Source: Lentzea tibetensis
GTDB lineage: Bacteria > Actinomycetota > Actinomycetes > Mycobacteriales > Pseudonocardiaceae
NCBI RefSeq assembly: GCF_007845675.1
Contig: NZ_VOBR01000001.1
Coordinates: 434,001-498,000, forward strand
DNA: 64,000 nt
Direction of reading: 5' to 3'
The position numbers and the translations under genes were made by a program. The notes beneath the pieces were generated by a model. It made no database searches and had not been told where the DNA came from. It saw nothing but the letters and a program-made list of their open reading frames with translations. Shown here in pieces: positions 1 to 8,479 of the stretch; the first letter of the stretch is position 1, and each line of letters opens with the position of its first letter.

Positions 1-747
1 CACGTGCCGGACGATCACCCGGCTCTGTGACAGGCCTTTCGCCCGCGCGGTTCGGACGTGGTCGTCGTTCATGACTTCGAGCATGGACGAGCGTTGGAAC
101 CGGCTGTACGCCGCGAAGCCGATCAGTGCCAGGCTCAACGTGGGCAACAGGAATGTGCCCGTGTACTTGAAGACGACTTCGCCGAAGCTCCCGGTGAATC
201 CCGCGCTGGGCGCGCCGGCCGTGCTGAGCCAGCGGTCGATGCCGACGACCTCGAGGAAGTCGTTGAACCGGACGCCGAAGTTCTTGACCACCACAGCGAC
301 GCACACCACTGGCATGGAGAACAGAACGTATGCCGTGCCGGTGGCGATGTAGTCGAAGATCGAGTACGGCTTCACGGCCGCCAGCACTCCCACGACCACA
401 CCGATGAGCAGCGCCAAGATCTCGGCACCGACAACCAGTCGCACGGTGATCGACATGGCGTCGATAACCGCCGTGAACACGTCGCCACGGGCTTCGATCA
501 ACGCGACGCTGCGACCCCAGTCGCCCTGCATGAATCCCACCAGCCAGTTCCAATAGCGCACCAGGACGGGGTCGTCGAGGCCGAATTCGTGCGCGAGCAC
601 GTCCATCTGTTGCTGCGAGGCACCCGGCCGCATGCGCAGCTCAGCGAGCGGGTTGCCGGAGGCGGCGACCACGCAGAAGCTGATGAAGCTGCTGACCACG
701 AGCGTGCCGACAGAGAGCAACAATCGGCGGACGAGATACCTGACCAC
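1..747 (-). CDS. Peptide/nickel-type ABC transporter permease (DppB/OppB family), partial at left edge
   Basis: The reverse strand is open from a GTG at 747 to the window edge (249 codons), with GGAG seven bases upstream of the GTG. The protein begins MVRYLVRRLLLSVGTL, the usual N-terminus of the first permease of a dipeptide/oligopeptide importer: one membrane helix near residues 9-30, an extracytoplasmic stretch containing HEFGLDDPVLVRYW, then several more helices. The cytoplasmic coupling segment VRTARAKGLSQSRVIVRHV ends at the window edge and is diagnostic of BPD_transp_1 permeases that contact the ATPase. The remaining roughly 70 residues, and presumably a second permease and ATPase, lie to the left. 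A solute-binding protein would normally sit upstream, but the bases upstream here are a hairpin and transposase debris, so the operon may have lost its 5' part. Confidence 0.88.
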   Translation of the reverse strand, partial: MVRYLVRRLLLSVGTLVVSSFISFCVVAASGNPLAELRMRPGASQQQMDVLAHEFGLDDPVLVRYWNWLVGFMQGDWGRSVALIEARGDVFTAVIDAMSITVRLVVGAEILALLIGVVVGVLAAVKPYSIFDYIATGTAYVLFSMPVVCVAVVVKNFGVRFNDFLEVVGIDRWLSTAGAPSAGFTGSFGEVVFKYTGTFLLPTLSLALIGFAAYSRFQRSSMLEVMNDDHVRTARAKGLSQSRVIVRHV

Positions 748-829
748 GACGCGACTCCAATGTGTCCGCGAGTGCCGCCACAGCTTGGTTCTCGAGTCGA
801 TCTGACCGATTGTTAGCGAATTCCACGCG

Positions 830-877
830 ACGGACGCCGAAGCCGCCCCGACGGATCGGGGCGGCTTCGGCGTCCGT
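830..877. terminator. Strong inverted repeat, probable terminator
   Basis: A perfect 21-bp stem (830-850 pairing with 857-877) surrounds a 6-base loop. The stem is GC-rich and no clear T-tract follows on either strand. It lies between the divergently placed permease start and the 5'-truncated transposase, so the gene it once terminated may have been removed by the insertion. Confidence 0.55.
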
Positions 878-935
878 TCAGAAGCCAGCGCAGTGCCTCC
901 CGCACGGGTCGTGAACCGCGTTCGCAGCCTGGTCG

Positions 936-1803
936 TTGTCTCAGGCGGATGGCACCATGATCAGTCTCTGGCACCGCAACCTTCTCCATCGCCGATACGC
1001 GCGGGCATCCCGCCCGAAGCGACCAGGCCGGCCGCCCACCATCCGCAGCATCCGAGCTCTCGTCCTGCGGCTCGCCCGTGAGAACCCCAGTTGGGGTTAC
1101 CGCCGCATCCACGGCGAACTCGCCACACTCGCGATCAAGGTCGCTCCCTCGACAGTCTGGGAGATCCTCAAGACCAACGACATCGAACCGGCACCCCGCC
1201 GCCATCAGGTCACCTGGGCGGCCTTCCTACGCAGCCAGGCACACACCATCCTCGCGGCCGACTTCTTCGAAACCAGAACCCTGACCGGAGCACGGCTGTA
1301 CGTCCTCACCGTCATCGAACACGCCACCCGCCGCATTCACGTCCTCGGCGCTACCACCCACCACCGCAGCCTGGACCACACAGCAAGCCCGCAACCTGCT
1401 CATGGACCTCCAGGACGCGGGCATCACCGCGAAGTACTTCATCCGAGATCGCGACAGGTACACCACGCCCTTCGACACCGTCCTCGCCGACAACGAAATC
1501 ACGATCATCAAAGCCGGGATCCGCATCACTCGGATGAACGCGATCATGGAGCGCTGGATCCGCACCTGCCGAGCCGAACTCCTCGACCGAATCCTCATCC
1601 CCAACCGGTCACACCTACTGCACGCACTGCGCGACTACGAAACCTCCTACAACCAGCACCGACCCCACCGCGCACTAGAACGCCGCAGCACCACAACGCC
1701 CGCTGCCCTACCGGTCACCGATCCGGGCAGACTCGCTCATCTCGACATCACACGGCATGACCGACTCGGCGGCATACTCCACGAGTACCACGACGCCGCC
1801 TGA
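936..1803 (+). pseudogene. Integrase-core (rve/DDE) transposase, truncated and frameshifted
   Basis: Two overlapping reading frames together give one transposase of the integrase-core type. The first (from about 966) covers the HTH-linked segment with NPSWGYRRIHGEL and the first catalytic Asp in AADFFETRTLTG. The second (from about 1372) continues with TTQQARNLLMDLQDAG, the second Asp in VLADNEI, and the catalytic Glu in NAIMERWIRTCRAEL, and ends QHRPHRALERR...HDAA. The frame change lies between about 1355 and 1372. The usual N-terminal 80 or so residues are absent. No intact terminal inverted repeats were found. The element is dead. Confidence 0.85.
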
Positions 1804-1804
1804 C

Positions 1805-2022
1805 CTGCACGGACGTAGTTTTCGGCACCTACAATGTCAGCAAGTTGGCGCTCGTAGCGGCTGTGCACGGCGACCGAAACCGTGGCGCAGTCCGGGCACA
1901 TCGCGCTCGTCCCACACGGCCGCGCTCGGATCTGCAGGGGGCCGTCTTCGGTGTCGACCTGGTCGACAACGGCCCCCCGCCAGATGCGGGAACACGACCT
2001 CACTCAGCTTGACATCACACAC
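1805..2022 (-). pseudogene. ISL3-family transposase, N-terminal zinc-finger fragment
   Basis: On the minus strand the start reads MCDVKLSEVVFPHLAG, then, after a frame change near 1975, VDQVDTEDGPLQIRARP followed by CPDCATVSVAVHSRYERQL. This is the N-terminal zinc-binding region (CPxC, then HSRYERRL) of ISL3 transposases. The remaining roughly 350 residues, including the DDE domain, are missing. The fragment abuts the end of the preceding transposase remnant, so two unrelated insertion sequences have been lost at the same spot. Confidence 0.7.
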
Positions 2023-2094
2023 AAACCCACATGATCACCGACCGTCACACGGTCACGGTTCCCGTGCCAGAACCGAATTTCATGAGCAAAACCA

Positions 2095-2343
2095 CTGTCT
2101 CGACGATGTCGATCCCTATCGAGGGCTCTACGAACCGGTGACTCCTCAGCGGCTGGACCGCACCGAGATCGGGGAATGGCGCAGGCTGCTCGACGAAGCC
2201 TGGCGGCTTCTGGCTGGTGCTTTGCCGGACTTCGCTCGCGCCGTGTCAGCAGGCATGGACTCGTTGGTGCCCAAGCCTCGGGTGCAGTTCCGGAATCCGA
2301 GCGCCTCAACCGGTGAGGCGTTCGGAAGTGCGATCGTCGGCTG
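2095..2343 (+). pseudogene. HEXXH-motif (FxSxx-COOH-associated) protein, internal fragment
   Basis: The frame reads DVDPYRGLYEPVTPQRL, then EWRRLLDEAWRLLAG, RAVSAGMDSLVPKP and SASTGEAFGSAIVG. This order matches the middle of actinobacterial HEXXH-motif proteins (the aKG-HExxH group often paired with FxSxx-COOH precursor peptides and radical SAM enzymes), just before where the VHEFQHxK metal site would follow. The fragment stops at 2343, where an HxlR reading frame begins, so the catalytic part is gone. Assignment rests on pattern memory of the family. No precursor peptide or radical SAM gene is visible nearby. Confidence 0.5.
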
Positions 2344-2777
2344 TCCGACGTGAGTGGTGGACGTTGCTGATCTTGCACGACGTGTTCGACGGGTACCGGC
2401 GCTTCGACCAGTTTCAGGAGAACCTGAGGATCTCCTCCAGCATGCTCACCGCCCGCCTGAAGGCGTTGGTGGCCAACGGGCTGCTGGAGCGACGGCCCTA
2501 CCAGGACAGCCCGGTGCGCTACGAGTACGTGCTCACCGACCTCGGGCGCTCCCTGCGGCCGGTGATCATCGCACTGGCCGCCTGGGGCAACTCCCGCCTC
2601 GATCCCGCTGAACGCAGCATGGTCCTCGTGGACGCGACGACCGGCGCCGAGGTCGATCCCATCATCGTCGACCGCACCACCGGGCGCAGGCTCGACACGG
2701 AGGAGTTCATCTTCACCGCGGGCCCCGCGGCCAGCGCACCGTTCCGGGCCCGTTACCCCCACATCTTCGCCCGGTGA
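2340..2777 (+). pseudogene. HxlR-family transcriptional regulator lacking its N-terminus
   Basis: From REWWTLLILHDVFDGYRRF through SSMLTARLKALVANGLL, ERRPYQDSPVRYEYVLTDLG and ALAAWG, this is the winged-helix core of HxlR regulators. It extends to a C-terminal tail ending FRARYPHIFAR and a TGA at 2775. The first roughly 20 residues of the family, which carry the conserved Cys before the EWWT motif, are replaced by the junction with the HEXXH fragment, and no ATG or GTG lies in frame nearby. The gene is probably silent unless translated as a chimera from an upstream start (for example 2217). Confidence 0.75.
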
Positions 2778-3063
2778 GCAGCACTCGCGGACGGGCAGAA
2801 CTCAACGACAACGAGTGAAGCTGGCGACGGTATCCGTCCTCGCCGCAGGCTCCCCGCCGCGCAGGAGGCAGCGCTTCGGGCACTCAGCGGTGGCACCTGT
2901 TACGCCCCCTCCTGCCATGTCCCGGTGAGGTGCCGATGTCAGGCCGCGAGCTTTGAAGACCCGAGATCCGCTCGTGCTTTGAAGTGCACGTTGCTCTGCG
3001 AGCGCACGCTCATGCCGATGTGAGCGCTTTCCAGCGGGGCGCAGTAGGCAATCGTTGAGGTGG
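2778..3063. other. Gene-poor spacer, no recognisable product
   Basis: No supported gene is seen. Near 2948-2990 the octamer-like element GCTTTGAAG occurs twice, about 30 bases apart. A short minus-strand frame ending SNVHFKARADLGSSKLAA (stop near 2939) has no good start or RBS and is not called. Confidence 0.4.
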
Positions 3064-4053
3064 TTAGTCGGTGCGAATGCCGGTCAGGACCTGCATGGCG
3101 TGGCGTTCCTTGTCTGCGAGTTCGGTGAGGATCGCCGAGGCACGGGTCAGGTGGTCTGGGTCGCCGGTTTCTCCGGCGGCCGTGATGTGGTGGGAGACCT
3201 CGGTCCACAGCGGGGCGATCTCGGCGTACAGCTGGTGACCGAGGCGGAGGGTGTCGTCGTCGACGATCGTGGCGGATTCAGCGAGGAAGTCGCGGTACAT
3301 GGCGCGAAACAGGGCGCCGCCGGTCCCGCCGCGTTCCATCAGCGTCGCAGCTAGTGGGAGGTCGCGGGACGGGTCATTTGAGCGGTCGAGCCACCGCACC
3401 ACCTGTCGGGCCGCCTTGCCGATGCCGCGGTGGCCGAGGTTGGCGATAGGTGGGTTGAGGAAGGCGTGTGCGTTGTTGGAGATGGCTGTCCGGATGGCTT
3501 CGCCCAGATCGAGCTGGCCGGCGGGGCTGGCGATGGTGTAGGAGAGGTTGCGGGCGGTCATCGGTCCGCGTTCGTTGCGGGCCCGTTCCAAGCTCGTCAG
3601 CGTGGTCGTCACGGTGCCGCCCTGCTGGGCGGTGTCGATCAGGTGGGCATGGGTGTCGTCGTAGCCGTACATCGCGACGAAGTGGCCCCCGAAGTGGACC
3701 TTCGTGGTGAAGTAGTCCAAGTGGTAGGAGTCCAGTTGCAGGCCGACCGGGCGTCCGGCGATGAGCGCGGCGACAACGTTCTGCCAGGCCTTGCGGGGCG
3801 AGGCGGTCTGCTGTACGTGCAGCGTCAGGCCCAGCCGGTCGGCAACGGTCCGGGTGATCGTGGTCGGCTTGACGCGACCGCCGAGGAACGGAAAGTCCAT
3901 GCTCTTGGCGTCCCAGTAGACGAAGCCCAGACCTTCGCCGAGGCCGAACAGCATTGGCTCGGACAGGTCGAGTCCCTCGGGGCGCAGCAGGGCGCCGAGC
4001 GCAGTGGTCTCGCAGTGCTGACCGGTGGGGAACGAGACGTTCTCGATGATCAT
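3064..4053 (-). CDS. BtrH N-terminal domain / DUF4872 protein (acyl-transfer type)
   Basis: The 329-residue protein starts at an ATG (4053) with AGGAAA a few bases upstream. The N-terminal half is the BtrH-like papain/C39-type fold. Cys14 in PTGQHCETTALGAL is the expected nucleophile and His124 in HFGGHFVAMYGYDD the expected general base. The C-terminal half (roughly residues 170-329, with RGGTGGALFRAMYRDFL) is the helical DUF4872 region. In butirosin biosynthesis BtrH transfers an acyl side chain from a carrier protein to an aminoglycoside. Actinobacterial homologues are often found as single genes near natural-product loci, and their substrates are mostly unknown. No carrier protein or aminoglycoside gene is nearby, so the substrate here is open. 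A MerR-type promoter and the stub of a MerR gene lie directly upstream. Confidence 0.8.
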   Translation of the reverse strand: MIIENVSFPTGQHCETTALGALLRPEGLDLSEPMLFGLGEGLGFVYWDAKSMDFPFLGGRVKPTTITRTVADRLGLTLHVQQTASPRKAWQNVVAALIAGRPVGLQLDSYHLDYFTTKVHFGGHFVAMYGYDDTHAHLIDTAQQGGTVTTTLTSLERARNERGPMTARNLSYTIASPAGQLDLGEAIRTAISNNAHAFLNPPIANLGHRGIGKAARQVVRWLDRSNDPSRDLPLAATLMERGGTGGALFRAMYRDFLAESATIVDDDTLRLGHQLYAEIAPLWTEVSHHITAAGETGDPDHLTRASAILTELADKERHAMQVLTGIRTD

Positions 4054-4129
4054 GTGGTTTCCTGGACTGCTGGTCGGGGCGGCCGGACGGGGGTTGGACC
4101 GGCCAGGCGATCTCCGTGCGGAGTTGCGC

Positions 4130-4177
4130 TCGAACGGACAACCGGGTCGCTCGCGCGAACACTCCGATCGGCATCAC
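4130..4177 (-). pseudogene. MerR-family regulator, N-terminal stub
   Basis: Minus-strand GTG/ATG codons at 4177/4174 open MPIGVFARATRLSVRA, which is the first half of a MerR DNA-binding helix-turn-helix. Homology stops there (next residues QLRTEIAW). The rest of the regulator is missing and the BtrH-like gene begins about 75 bases downstream. Confidence 0.6.
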
Positions 4178-4200
4178 CCCCCGTCACCGACGCCTCCGAC

Positions 4201-4231
4201 AGCCTCGACCTTCCCATGGGGAGAGGGTCAA
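4201..4231 (-). promoter_or_regulatory. MerR-type promoter/operator with 19-bp spacer
   Basis: On the minus strand TTGACC (4226-4231) is followed by a 19-bp spacer and GAGGCT (4201-4206). The spacer holds an imperfect dyad of the GACC...TCCC/GGGA..GGTC kind centred on CATGGG. Overlong spacing with an internal dyad is the hallmark of promoters activated by MerR-family proteins. It points at the MerR stub and the BtrH-like gene. With the local regulator truncated, the promoter would need a MerR protein from elsewhere. Confidence 0.55.
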
Positions 4232-4407
4232 CCCCGGCCTGGCCCCGCCGCACTGGCCGCGGAAACACATCATCATGGAGCGAGGCCCGACCGGACACGT
4301 ACCAAGCGCACTCGCGGGCCGCGCCCAGCAGCTCAACCTCATCCGCACATGCCGCAGTGGGCGTGATCGAGCAGCTGACTGACCGCGACCTCGCCTGTCG
4401 TCGAGGC
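4232..4407. other. Spacer between the MerR-type promoter and the recombinase remnant
   Basis: No gene, RNA or clear repeat was recognised. Reading frames crossing this stretch show no family signature. Confidence 0.35.
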
Positions 4408-4710
4408 ATGACTCAAACCGACGCGTCGAACCCTGATGACGTTGTGCTGCGGTTAGCACCTCCCGCACATCTCGGCCGCTACGCAGGTGTGTCGCGATTG
4501 CACTCGGCCTCGGATCTGCGGTTGTTCTTCGCCTGGTGTGCCGAGCGTGATCTTCCACCGCTCGCGGCCCAACGGACACAGATCGCTGTACGTGCGCTGG
4601 ATGCAGGAAGCTCGCCGGTTCAAGCCCTCCACGGTCCCACCGGGTGCTGCTCGTGCACGGCAAAGGCGGAAAGGAACGCTCGTGGTCGGTGGCGCCGGCC
4701 AGGCGGACGA
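4408..4710 (+). pseudogene. Tyrosine recombinase (phage-integrase family) remnant with internal deletion
   Basis: The remnant starts at ATG 4408 (MTQTDASNPDDVVLRLA) and reads into the SAM-like N-terminal domain with SRLHSASDLRLFFAWCAERDLPPLAA. It changes frame near 4580 to YVRWMQEARRFKPSTV, then changes frame again near 4644 and jumps to VLLVHGKGGKERSWSVAPA, a piece of the catalytic domain. Around 100 residues between the last two pieces are missing and the catalytic Arg/His/Tyr region is absent. A second recombinase remnant from the C-terminal part of the same kind of protein lies at 49770-49960 on the opposite strand. Confidence 0.7.
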
Positions 4711-4804
4711 GGGTGGGGTGGCCTGGTGCTGGCCCGGCCTGCGGCGAGCGCGTCGTCGAGCGCCTGGCGGACCTGGAGTTGTCTCCGTTGGAGTTGTTGT
4801 TCTG

Positions 4805-5869
4805 GTGGTCGGTACGCCGATCGTGTTGCTGCTGAAGCCGTTCCAGTTGGGTAATGCCGATGCCCCTCGGCTGGCCGCCGTGCTGGCCTTCGTTGGTGTA
4901 CTGGCTACCGCCTTGGTGGCGCTGACCGGACACTTCCTGAACAGGCAGGCCAGTCTTCGGCTTGCTCATGAGAGCGAACGCGCTCACCAGCGGCTGGTAC
5001 AGGAGCATGCCGACGAGGAACGACGCCTTCGGCTTGATGCCGCAATGCGTGCCGGAGCGCTGTTCTCCCCATCTGGCGATATGCCCGCTGACCCGGCGTC
5101 GGCGGCCTCCGACTTGCTTGCTCTGACCAGACTCGAACAGGCAGATCTTGCGGTGGCACTGCTGGTGGATCTCTGGGACAAGGGCGCGGAACGAGTCTCG
5201 ACCGAGACAGCGGTGCTCGTCATCGACGCCGCGTTGCGATCGCGGGCAAAGCCCAATGAGCAACTGGTCGCCGCGGAACTGCTGTGCCGCAACGCGTCAC
5301 GGCTCGACTCGTGCCAGTCGCTGCATCGGCCGAGTGCGATTGACGGCTGTTGGGACCCGACCTTCGGCCCGAAGACGAAGTTGATGCTGCTCGACGCGCT
5401 CGTCGCCATGACGCTGTCAAGACATTCACACGAGCACGCACTGCGGTCAGTCGCTGTCCGACTCCATGGCATCTGGAATGGTGATCCAGATCCTCGAGTC
5501 CGCGGATGCGTGGGTACGCTGGTCGACGCGTTGATCCCGGAACTGCGACGACTCGGGTACACCGACTTCATGCAGGGCAATCAGCGCGTCATGCTCACGG
5601 AGATGGAAGCGGCGGCCGCCGCAGCGTCGGCAAACCCCGATGGCTTCCTGGATCGCATCGTCGCAGATCGCCGAGACAGGCTGGCCGGCTGGGCCAGGGC
5701 CTGTGACACCGTTGACTTTGATCCAGGAAGACTCGGCACCGATACTTCTGCTGCTACACAGGGTTCGCGAGCAGTGCCGGATCACGCCGCTGATCAACGC
5801 GCGGTCATGGCGCTTGTCGCGCGTTGCGCATCGAGCGCTTCAGCGACACCACCGCATGCACACCCCTAG
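4805..5869 (+). CDS. Hypothetical membrane-anchored protein with coiled-coil segment
   Basis: A GTG at 4805 gives about 354 residues. Two hydrophobic segments come first (GTPIVLLL and LAAVLAFVGVLATALVALTG), then a charged helical stretch (HESERAHQRLVQEHADEERRLRL), then a soluble, Leu/Ala-rich C-terminal domain containing DLLALTRLEQADLAVALLVDLWD and FGPKTKLMLLDALVAMTLS. It looks like an inner-membrane protein with a cytoplasmic helical domain. I do not recognise the family. The frame is open upstream into the recombinase remnant, so the true N-terminus may have been lost or altered at the junction. The last 60 or so residues are low-complexity and may be a frameshifted tail. Confidence 0.55.
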   Translation: MVGTPIVLLLKPFQLGNADAPRLAAVLAFVGVLATALVALTGHFLNRQASLRLAHESERAHQRLVQEHADEERRLRLDAAMRAGALFSPSGDMPADPASAASDLLALTRLEQADLAVALLVDLWDKGAERVSTETAVLVIDAALRSRAKPNEQLVAAELLCRNASRLDSCQSLHRPSAIDGCWDPTFGPKTKLMLLDALVAMTLSRHSHEHALRSVAVRLHGIWNGDPDPRVRGCVGTLVDALIPELRRLGYTDFMQGNQRVMLTEMEAAAAAASANPDGFLDRIVADRRDRLAGWARACDTVDFDPGRLGTDTSAATQGSRAVPDHAADQRAVMALVARCASSASATPPHAHP

Positions 5870-6081
5870 GCGGCCGCCACGACAGGAACCAGCAAGGAAC
5901 AGCGTGGTCGCAGCAACTTGTCATCAACCTCGACGGCCGCCGCGTGCCAACATGCTGCTTTCATTGCTACTGGGATCCGAACCGCGGCAACGAGTGCGGG
6001 TCAGGCGTTTGTGACGTTCGCGGGTGGTGCGGCGATGTAGAGAGGCTGGTGATCAACGGCATTGATTGGGGTGAGTGCTGG

Positions 6082-8124
6082 GTGACGAGCTGGCCGGGAT
6101 CGGCGCGGAGTGCCGTCTTGTGGGCTGCGTCGGGGATCGTGTGCAGTGTCGTGCTGAGCGTCTTCGCCAACACGCTGTCCCTGCCCAAACTGGTGCTGTG
6201 GTGCGCGGTGGCCGTCGCCGCGTTGCTCACGGTGTACGCGACCGCGCGACAGTTCCAGAATCAGGCGTCGTCGGTGGGCGGCCTGGATTCGATCGCGGAC
6301 ATGCTGGCCGAAGCAACGGAACGACTCTGGTACAAAGCATCCCGGACTTGGCGTCTCAACCCGGAGGCCCCCGTCCTGGTGAGTTGGACGCGGGACGGCA
6401 AGGCGTCCTTGTGCTCACCTGACAGTTCTCTGCTGTCCGAAGGCTTGATCACAGAGCTGCACGACAACCTGTATCAGGTGCCGGGGCGGCGTCAGCTCGT
6501 GCTCGTCGGTGCGGCGGGCACCGGCAAGACGACAGCGATGCTGTTGCTGCTTCATGCGGCTCTGCGCAGGCGCGCGACGGCGCCGGTCGATGATCGTGGC
6601 GACCGCGTTCCCGTGCCGGTGTGGTTGACCTTGGGCAGCTGGGATCCAGACCGTGCAACGCTGAGCGAGTACGCGGCCCGGACGGTCGCCACGATGCTCG
6701 GGCTTCCCGGACCTGACAGGTCTCCGACCGGGCCGGCGTGGCGGCTGGTCGACGAGCGCCGGGTCGCGCTGTTCCTCGACGGCTTGGACGAGATGCCGGA
6801 GCAGCGGCGCAACGCGGCGTTCCGGTACATCAACAAGCTGGCGAGGGAGGGTATGCGGATCGTGGTCACGACCCGGCCCGCCAAGCGCAGCGTGAAGGAC
6901 GGCGGCCGGTTCGACTTCCCCGTGGTCGTGAGGCTCAACCCGGTCGCGCCTTCCACAGCCGCGGACTTCCTGCTGCGGGATCAGACCGAGGAGAACCACC
7001 CGCGCTGGCAGGAGCTGGCGGACTTCCTCCGCACCCACCCCCGCAGCGCCGTCGCCGAGGCGTTGACCACGCCGCTGACCATCAGCCTGGCCAGGGACGC
7101 CTACGCCGATCACGACACCAAGCCGATCGAGCTCGCCGGGATAGCACGACCTCGCGATGTGGTGGAGCGGTTGATCGGCGAGTTCCTGGACCGGGCCTAC
7201 TCGAATGATGGCGGTGCGGACCGCAAGCGTGACGACCGGCGCGAGTGCCGCCGCGCCGCGCGTGAGCGAGTCACGATGACCTGGCTGGCACGGCAAATGG
7301 GAACGGACCGGGACCTGATCTGGTGGCAGATTCCGACGTGGGCGCCGGCTTCGGCCGTGCGTATGCGGTGCGGCGGGGTGCTCGCCGCGACCGTACTCGT
7401 GATCATGATGGCGGGTACGTTCACGCTGGGCACCGACGCCCCGTGGTGGGTGTCCCTGCTGCCGGTCGGGATCGCCTACCTCAACAGCGAATGGTGGTGC
7501 GGGCGCAGGATTGGCAAACCGCCGGCCACCCTGGTGTGGCGCAGGCCGACGTTGCGCGATCTCGGCAAGATGATGGCGTTCAGCGCACTGGGCGGAGTTC
7601 TGTTCGGGTCGATCGTGGCGGCGAAGCACAGCGTCTGGGCGGGGCTCGCGGTGGTGGGGATGTTCGTGGTCATGGGTGTGCTGGGCTCCGGGCTCGGCGA
7701 GAGCTTCGCCGGTGGACTGCTGGCCGCGGCGACGACACCGTTGGCCGACTCCCCGTTGATCACGCCGTACGACGCCTACCGGGCCGATCGCCGTCGCACC
7801 GTCATCACCGTGTTGTCCGGCGCGGCGGCGGGCGGCGTGTTCATCGGACTGCTCGGGCTGTTCGACGCGGACGTGACCACCGGTGTGTTGTGGGGTGTGA
7901 GCATCGGGCTCGTCCTGGGCTGGATGGGAGGCATGGGACCGGCCTTGCTGCTGGCCATCACCAGACCGGCTGGTCGAAGGAGCGCCAAGCGGCTCATGCC
8001 GACCCTCGAGGCGGCACTCGACAGGCAGGTGCTGCGCCAGTCCGGTGTCGTGTACCAGTTCCGACACGCCGCGCTTCAGGACCACCTTCGCAAGGTGGAC
8101 GTGGACGATGTCGATGCGGCGTGA
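6082..8124 (+). CDS. Membrane-anchored NACHT-domain NTPase
   Basis: The chosen GTG at 6082 has GGGGTGAG six bases upstream. An in-frame GTG at 6049 is the alternative. The product is 680 residues. Two N-terminal helices (about 11-30 and 34-54) are followed by a NACHT-type STAND ATPase: Walker A GAAGTGKT at 143-150, Walker B LFLDGLDE at 230-237, and a sensor-like IVVTTRPAKR. The C-terminal third has several more hydrophobic segments (for example around LAATVLVIMMAG, ALGGVLFGSIVAA and VLWGVSIGLVLGWMGG). The protein ends with YQFRHAALQDHLRK, a signature of actinobacterial NACHT proteins. STAND NTPases act as ligand-gated switches, in bacteria often in phage defence or signalling. No effector gene adjoins, so the role is unknown. 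Neighbours are remnants, suggesting a variable locus. Confidence 0.85.
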   Translation: MTSWPGSARSAVLWAASGIVCSVVLSVFANTLSLPKLVLWCAVAVAALLTVYATARQFQNQASSVGGLDSIADMLAEATERLWYKASRTWRLNPEAPVLVSWTRDGKASLCSPDSSLLSEGLITELHDNLYQVPGRRQLVLVGAAGTGKTTAMLLLLHAALRRRATAPVDDRGDRVPVPVWLTLGSWDPDRATLSEYAARTVATMLGLPGPDRSPTGPAWRLVDERRVALFLDGLDEMPEQRRNAAFRYINKLAREGMRIVVTTRPAKRSVKDGGRFDFPVVVRLNPVAPSTAADFLLRDQTEENHPRWQELADFLRTHPRSAVAEALTTPLTISLARDAYADHDTKPIELAGIARPRDVVERLIGEFLDRAYSNDGGADRKRDDRRECRRAARERVTMTWLARQMGTDRDLIWWQIPTWAPASAVRMRCGGVLAATVLVIMMAGTFTLGTDAPWWVSLLPVGIAYLNSEWWCGRRIGKPPATLVWRRPTLRDLGKMMAFSALGGVLFGSIVAAKHSVWAGLAVVGMFVVMGVLGSGLGESFAGGLLAAATTPLADSPLITPYDAYRADRRRTVITVLSGAAAGGVFIGLLGLFDADVTTGVLWGVSIGLVLGWMGGMGPALLLAITRPAGRRSAKRLMPTLEAALDRQVLRQSGVVYQFRHAALQDHLRKVDVDDVDAA

Positions 8125-8479
8125 TTCGTTCGTTCCGCACTTCCAATCTGCGACTCGCAGGATCCCGCCGGACCATTGGAAGACTTCTACGGTGTCGAAT
8201 CGCTTGGTGGCGATGAAGTCGAGTACCTCTTGCGCATGTTTGGCGCGCCGGATGCACTGTGGTCCACAGTGGACATGCACGTTGCGTGAGCACCTCACGG
8301 TCGCCACCGTCGGAGTCTGATGCGATGTACCTTTGCATGCCGAGGAAGTAGTCCGAGGTGATCCTGGGTCGGCTGCGTCGCGCAGCGGGCACAGGTCGGC
8401 GTCGCCCGCCAGTTCGATCGCGGAGGCGTCGTAACCATCGCGACCATCCTCCCGATCAGCGGCCGTAAGGGTGCGGTGG
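8125..8479. other. Degenerate stretch with unrecognised minus-strand coding remnants
   Basis: No intact gene. A minus-strand frame near 8307-8140 reads RRAKHAQEVLDFIATKRFD and TVEVFQWSGGILRVADWKCG, which looks protein-like but matches no family I know and has no RBS. One exact copy of the 13-bp palindrome GTCCACAGTGGAC is at 8262-8274. Confidence 0.35.

Noticed and set aside
58-816. 252-codon plus-strand frame at the left edge
   Set aside because: Opposite strand encodes a clear DppB-type permease; the plus frame has no family features.
2939-3060. Possible RiPP precursor ending SNVHFKARADLGSSKLAA near the HEXXH remnant and BtrH gene
   Set aside because: No start codon with RBS, no leader/core pattern known to me, and it overlaps the 3' end of the BtrH-like gene in another frame.
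6415-8307. 630-codon minus-strand frame opposite the NACHT gene
   Set aside because: His/Gln/Arg-rich, no domain, no RBS; it is the antisense shadow of a high-GC coding sequence.
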